The position numbers were made by a program, and so were the translations under genes. Of a stretch of DNA of 64,000 nucleotides, positions 63,147 through 64,000 are shown one piece after another; the first letter of the stretch is position 1, and each line of letters opens with the position of its first letter. The notes under the pieces are model-generated. The model did no database searches, was not told the origin of the DNA, and was given only the letters and a program-made list of their open reading frames with translations. This stretch comes from Spongilla lacustris (Eukaryota > Porifera > Demospongiae > Spongillida > Spongillidae). The stretch spans positions 3,823,147 to 3,887,146 of the forward strand of contig OX442429.1 of assembly GCA_949361645.1 (NCBI GenBank), in the 5' to 3' direction.

Positions 63147-64000
63147 AAGGTACATTAAATCTAATACTCTCAGACATACCATCTATATGTAGATAGATTT
63201 ACTAGCTAGTAATGGTTTAATTAGTTACAGTCGTTATTATGATTTTAATGATACTACATGTATTGTGAATATCTCAGTTTAGAAGCAATACTTATGGTTT
63301 AACATGGTTTATCATAAACCAATCAATGGTAAATTAAATCTAATACACTCAGACATACCATCTATATGTAATTAGATTTACTAAGTAGTAATGGTTTAAT
63401 TATTAATAGTCGTTATTATGATTTTAATGATACTACATGTATTGTGAATATCTCAGTTTAGATACATTTATGGTTTAACATGGTTTATCATAAACCATTC
63501 AAAGGTACATTAAATCTAATACACTCAGACATACCAACTATATGTAAGTAGATTTACTAAGTAGTTATTGGTTATTTATTAAAAGTTGTTATTATGATTT
63601 TAATGATACTACATGTATTGTGAATATCTCGGTGTAGAAATAGCACTAATGGTTTAACAAGGTTTATCATAAACCATTCAATGGTAAATTAAATCTAATA
63701 CACTCAGACATACCATCTATACGTAATTAGATTTAATAAGTAGTAATGGTTTAATTATTAATAGTCGTTATTATGATTTTAATGATACTACATGTATTGT
63801 GAATATCTCACTTTAGAAATAACACTATTGGTTTTACATGGTTTATCATAAACCATTCAATGGTAAATTAAATCTAATACACTCAGACATACCATCTATA
63901 TGTAATTAGATTTACTAAGTAGTAATGGTTTAATAAGTTTCAGTCGTTATAATGATTTTAATGATACTAAATGTATTGTGAATATCTCAGTTTAGAAACA
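63147..64000. repeat. Region E: unit-3-like sequence to window end
   Basis: Starts in a hybrid monomer (63005-63183) and then follows the order seen at about 11,754-12,540: TAGCTAG, AATTAG/AACATTT (here GTTTAGATACATTT), GTAAGTAG/TTATTGG (with CTCGGTGTAG), TATACGTAATTAGATTTAATAAG and AATAAGTTTCAG with ACTAAATG. The last monomer begins at 63897 and is cut by the window end. ACTAAATG is shared with 58,817. Confidence 0.8.

Larger units (their letters stand above)
1..64000. repeat. AT-rich satellite array, ~178-bp monomer, fills window
   Basis: Tandem array of a 176-179-bp monomer, all copies in one orientation. Successive copies of TGTGAATATCTCA at 81, 258, 437, 616, 795, 974, 1152, 1321, 1500, 1679 and 1855 show steps of 177-179, with shorter steps where a monomer carries a 10-bp or 3-bp deletion. 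I cut monomers at TATATGTA, which falls at base 1. The most conserved parts are the core around GATACTACATGTATTGTG and the tail around TAAATCTAATACACTCAGAC. Variation is concentrated at about monomer bases 7-50 and 90-115. The consensus is about 24% G+C. No unique sequence interrupts the array, so no stretch is gene-free in the ordinary sense; it is all satellite. A centromeric or heterochromatic role is inferred from the monomer length and layering, not shown. The host is not identifiable from this sequence. Confidence 0.99.

Noticed and set aside
1..64000. Protein-coding genes on either strand
   Set aside because: All six frames of the consensus meet stops within about 60 bases (plus strand TAA, TAG, TAG near bases 7, 11, 24; minus-strand stops seen as TTA near 10, 38, 51), and the 178-179-bp period rotates frames, so only short chance ORFs are possible.
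1..64000. CRISPR array (regular repeats)
   Set aside because: The repeat is continuous, with no unique spacers; units are ~178 bp and vary by point changes, which is a satellite pattern.
1..64000. Transposon, retroelement or integrated element inside the array
   Set aside because: I followed the monomer landmarks from end to end and found no insertion; the longest departures from the monomer are single-monomer gains or losses and a 10-bp deletion.
1..64000. CENP-B box
   Set aside because: I saw no match to the conserved core of the known motif; the monomer is too AT-rich and has only one CpG.
1..64000. Assignment to a named satellite family or species
   Set aside because: The length is common to many plant and animal centromeric satellites and I do not recognise this sequence; a database search of the consensus would be needed.

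Overview
The whole 64,000-base window is one uninterrupted array of an AT-rich satellite DNA. The basic monomer is about 178-179 bp. My consensus is about 24% G+C (43 of 179 bases, hand count), and about 359 head-to-tail copies fit in the window. I see no gene, RNA gene, transposon, microsatellite tract, telomere repeat or unique spacer anywhere. Stop codons close all three frames on both strands within about 60 bases of every monomer, and a 178-bp period also shifts frame at each copy. This points to a eukaryotic centromeric, pericentromeric or other heterochromatic block. The sequence alone does not name the species, and I do not recognise the monomer as a published family.

Organisation has at least three levels. 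(1) Monomers, all in one orientation, carry diagnostic variants (for example GATGCTAC, GTTAGGTTTATTACG, TTATTGGTTATTTATT, ACACGTACTG, a 10-bp deletion). (2) From 1 to about 49,040 the variants recur in ordered strings of 20-30 monomers. These form higher-order units starting at 1, 5159, 9974, 13532, 18868, 23141 and 27066, with lengths 5158, 4815, 3558, 5336, 4273, 3925 and 4278 bp. (3) The seven units together make a 31,343-bp super-unit that starts again at 31344. The second copy matched the first at every diagnostic site I compared up to about 47,248, including private changes. After that it carries SNVs, a 3-bp gain and a 716-bp (four-monomer) loss, and it ends inside a hybrid monomer at about 49,011-49,053.

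The rest is a mosaic. 49,054-58,747 holds more diverged monomers, including an 8-monomer unit of 1421 bp (53414, 54835 and 57327) and a 3,913-bp-offset duplication. 58,748-61,154 returns to sequence like the main array. About 61,178-63,146 repeats 49,9xx-51,418 at an offset of 11,728 bp. The last ~850 bp again resemble unit 3. Every junction I could place lies inside a monomer and keeps register, as expected from unequal homologous recombination.

Each monomer also carries nested inverted repeats (ATGGTTTATCATAAACCAT, ACCATTCAATGGT, TTACTAAGTAGTAA, TACATGTA) and usually a single CpG, which is decayed to TG or CA in some variants. I found no hidden gene system. What deserves attention is the unusually long super-unit, its apparent perfection over ~15.9 kb, and variants that change monomers while keeping the dyads.
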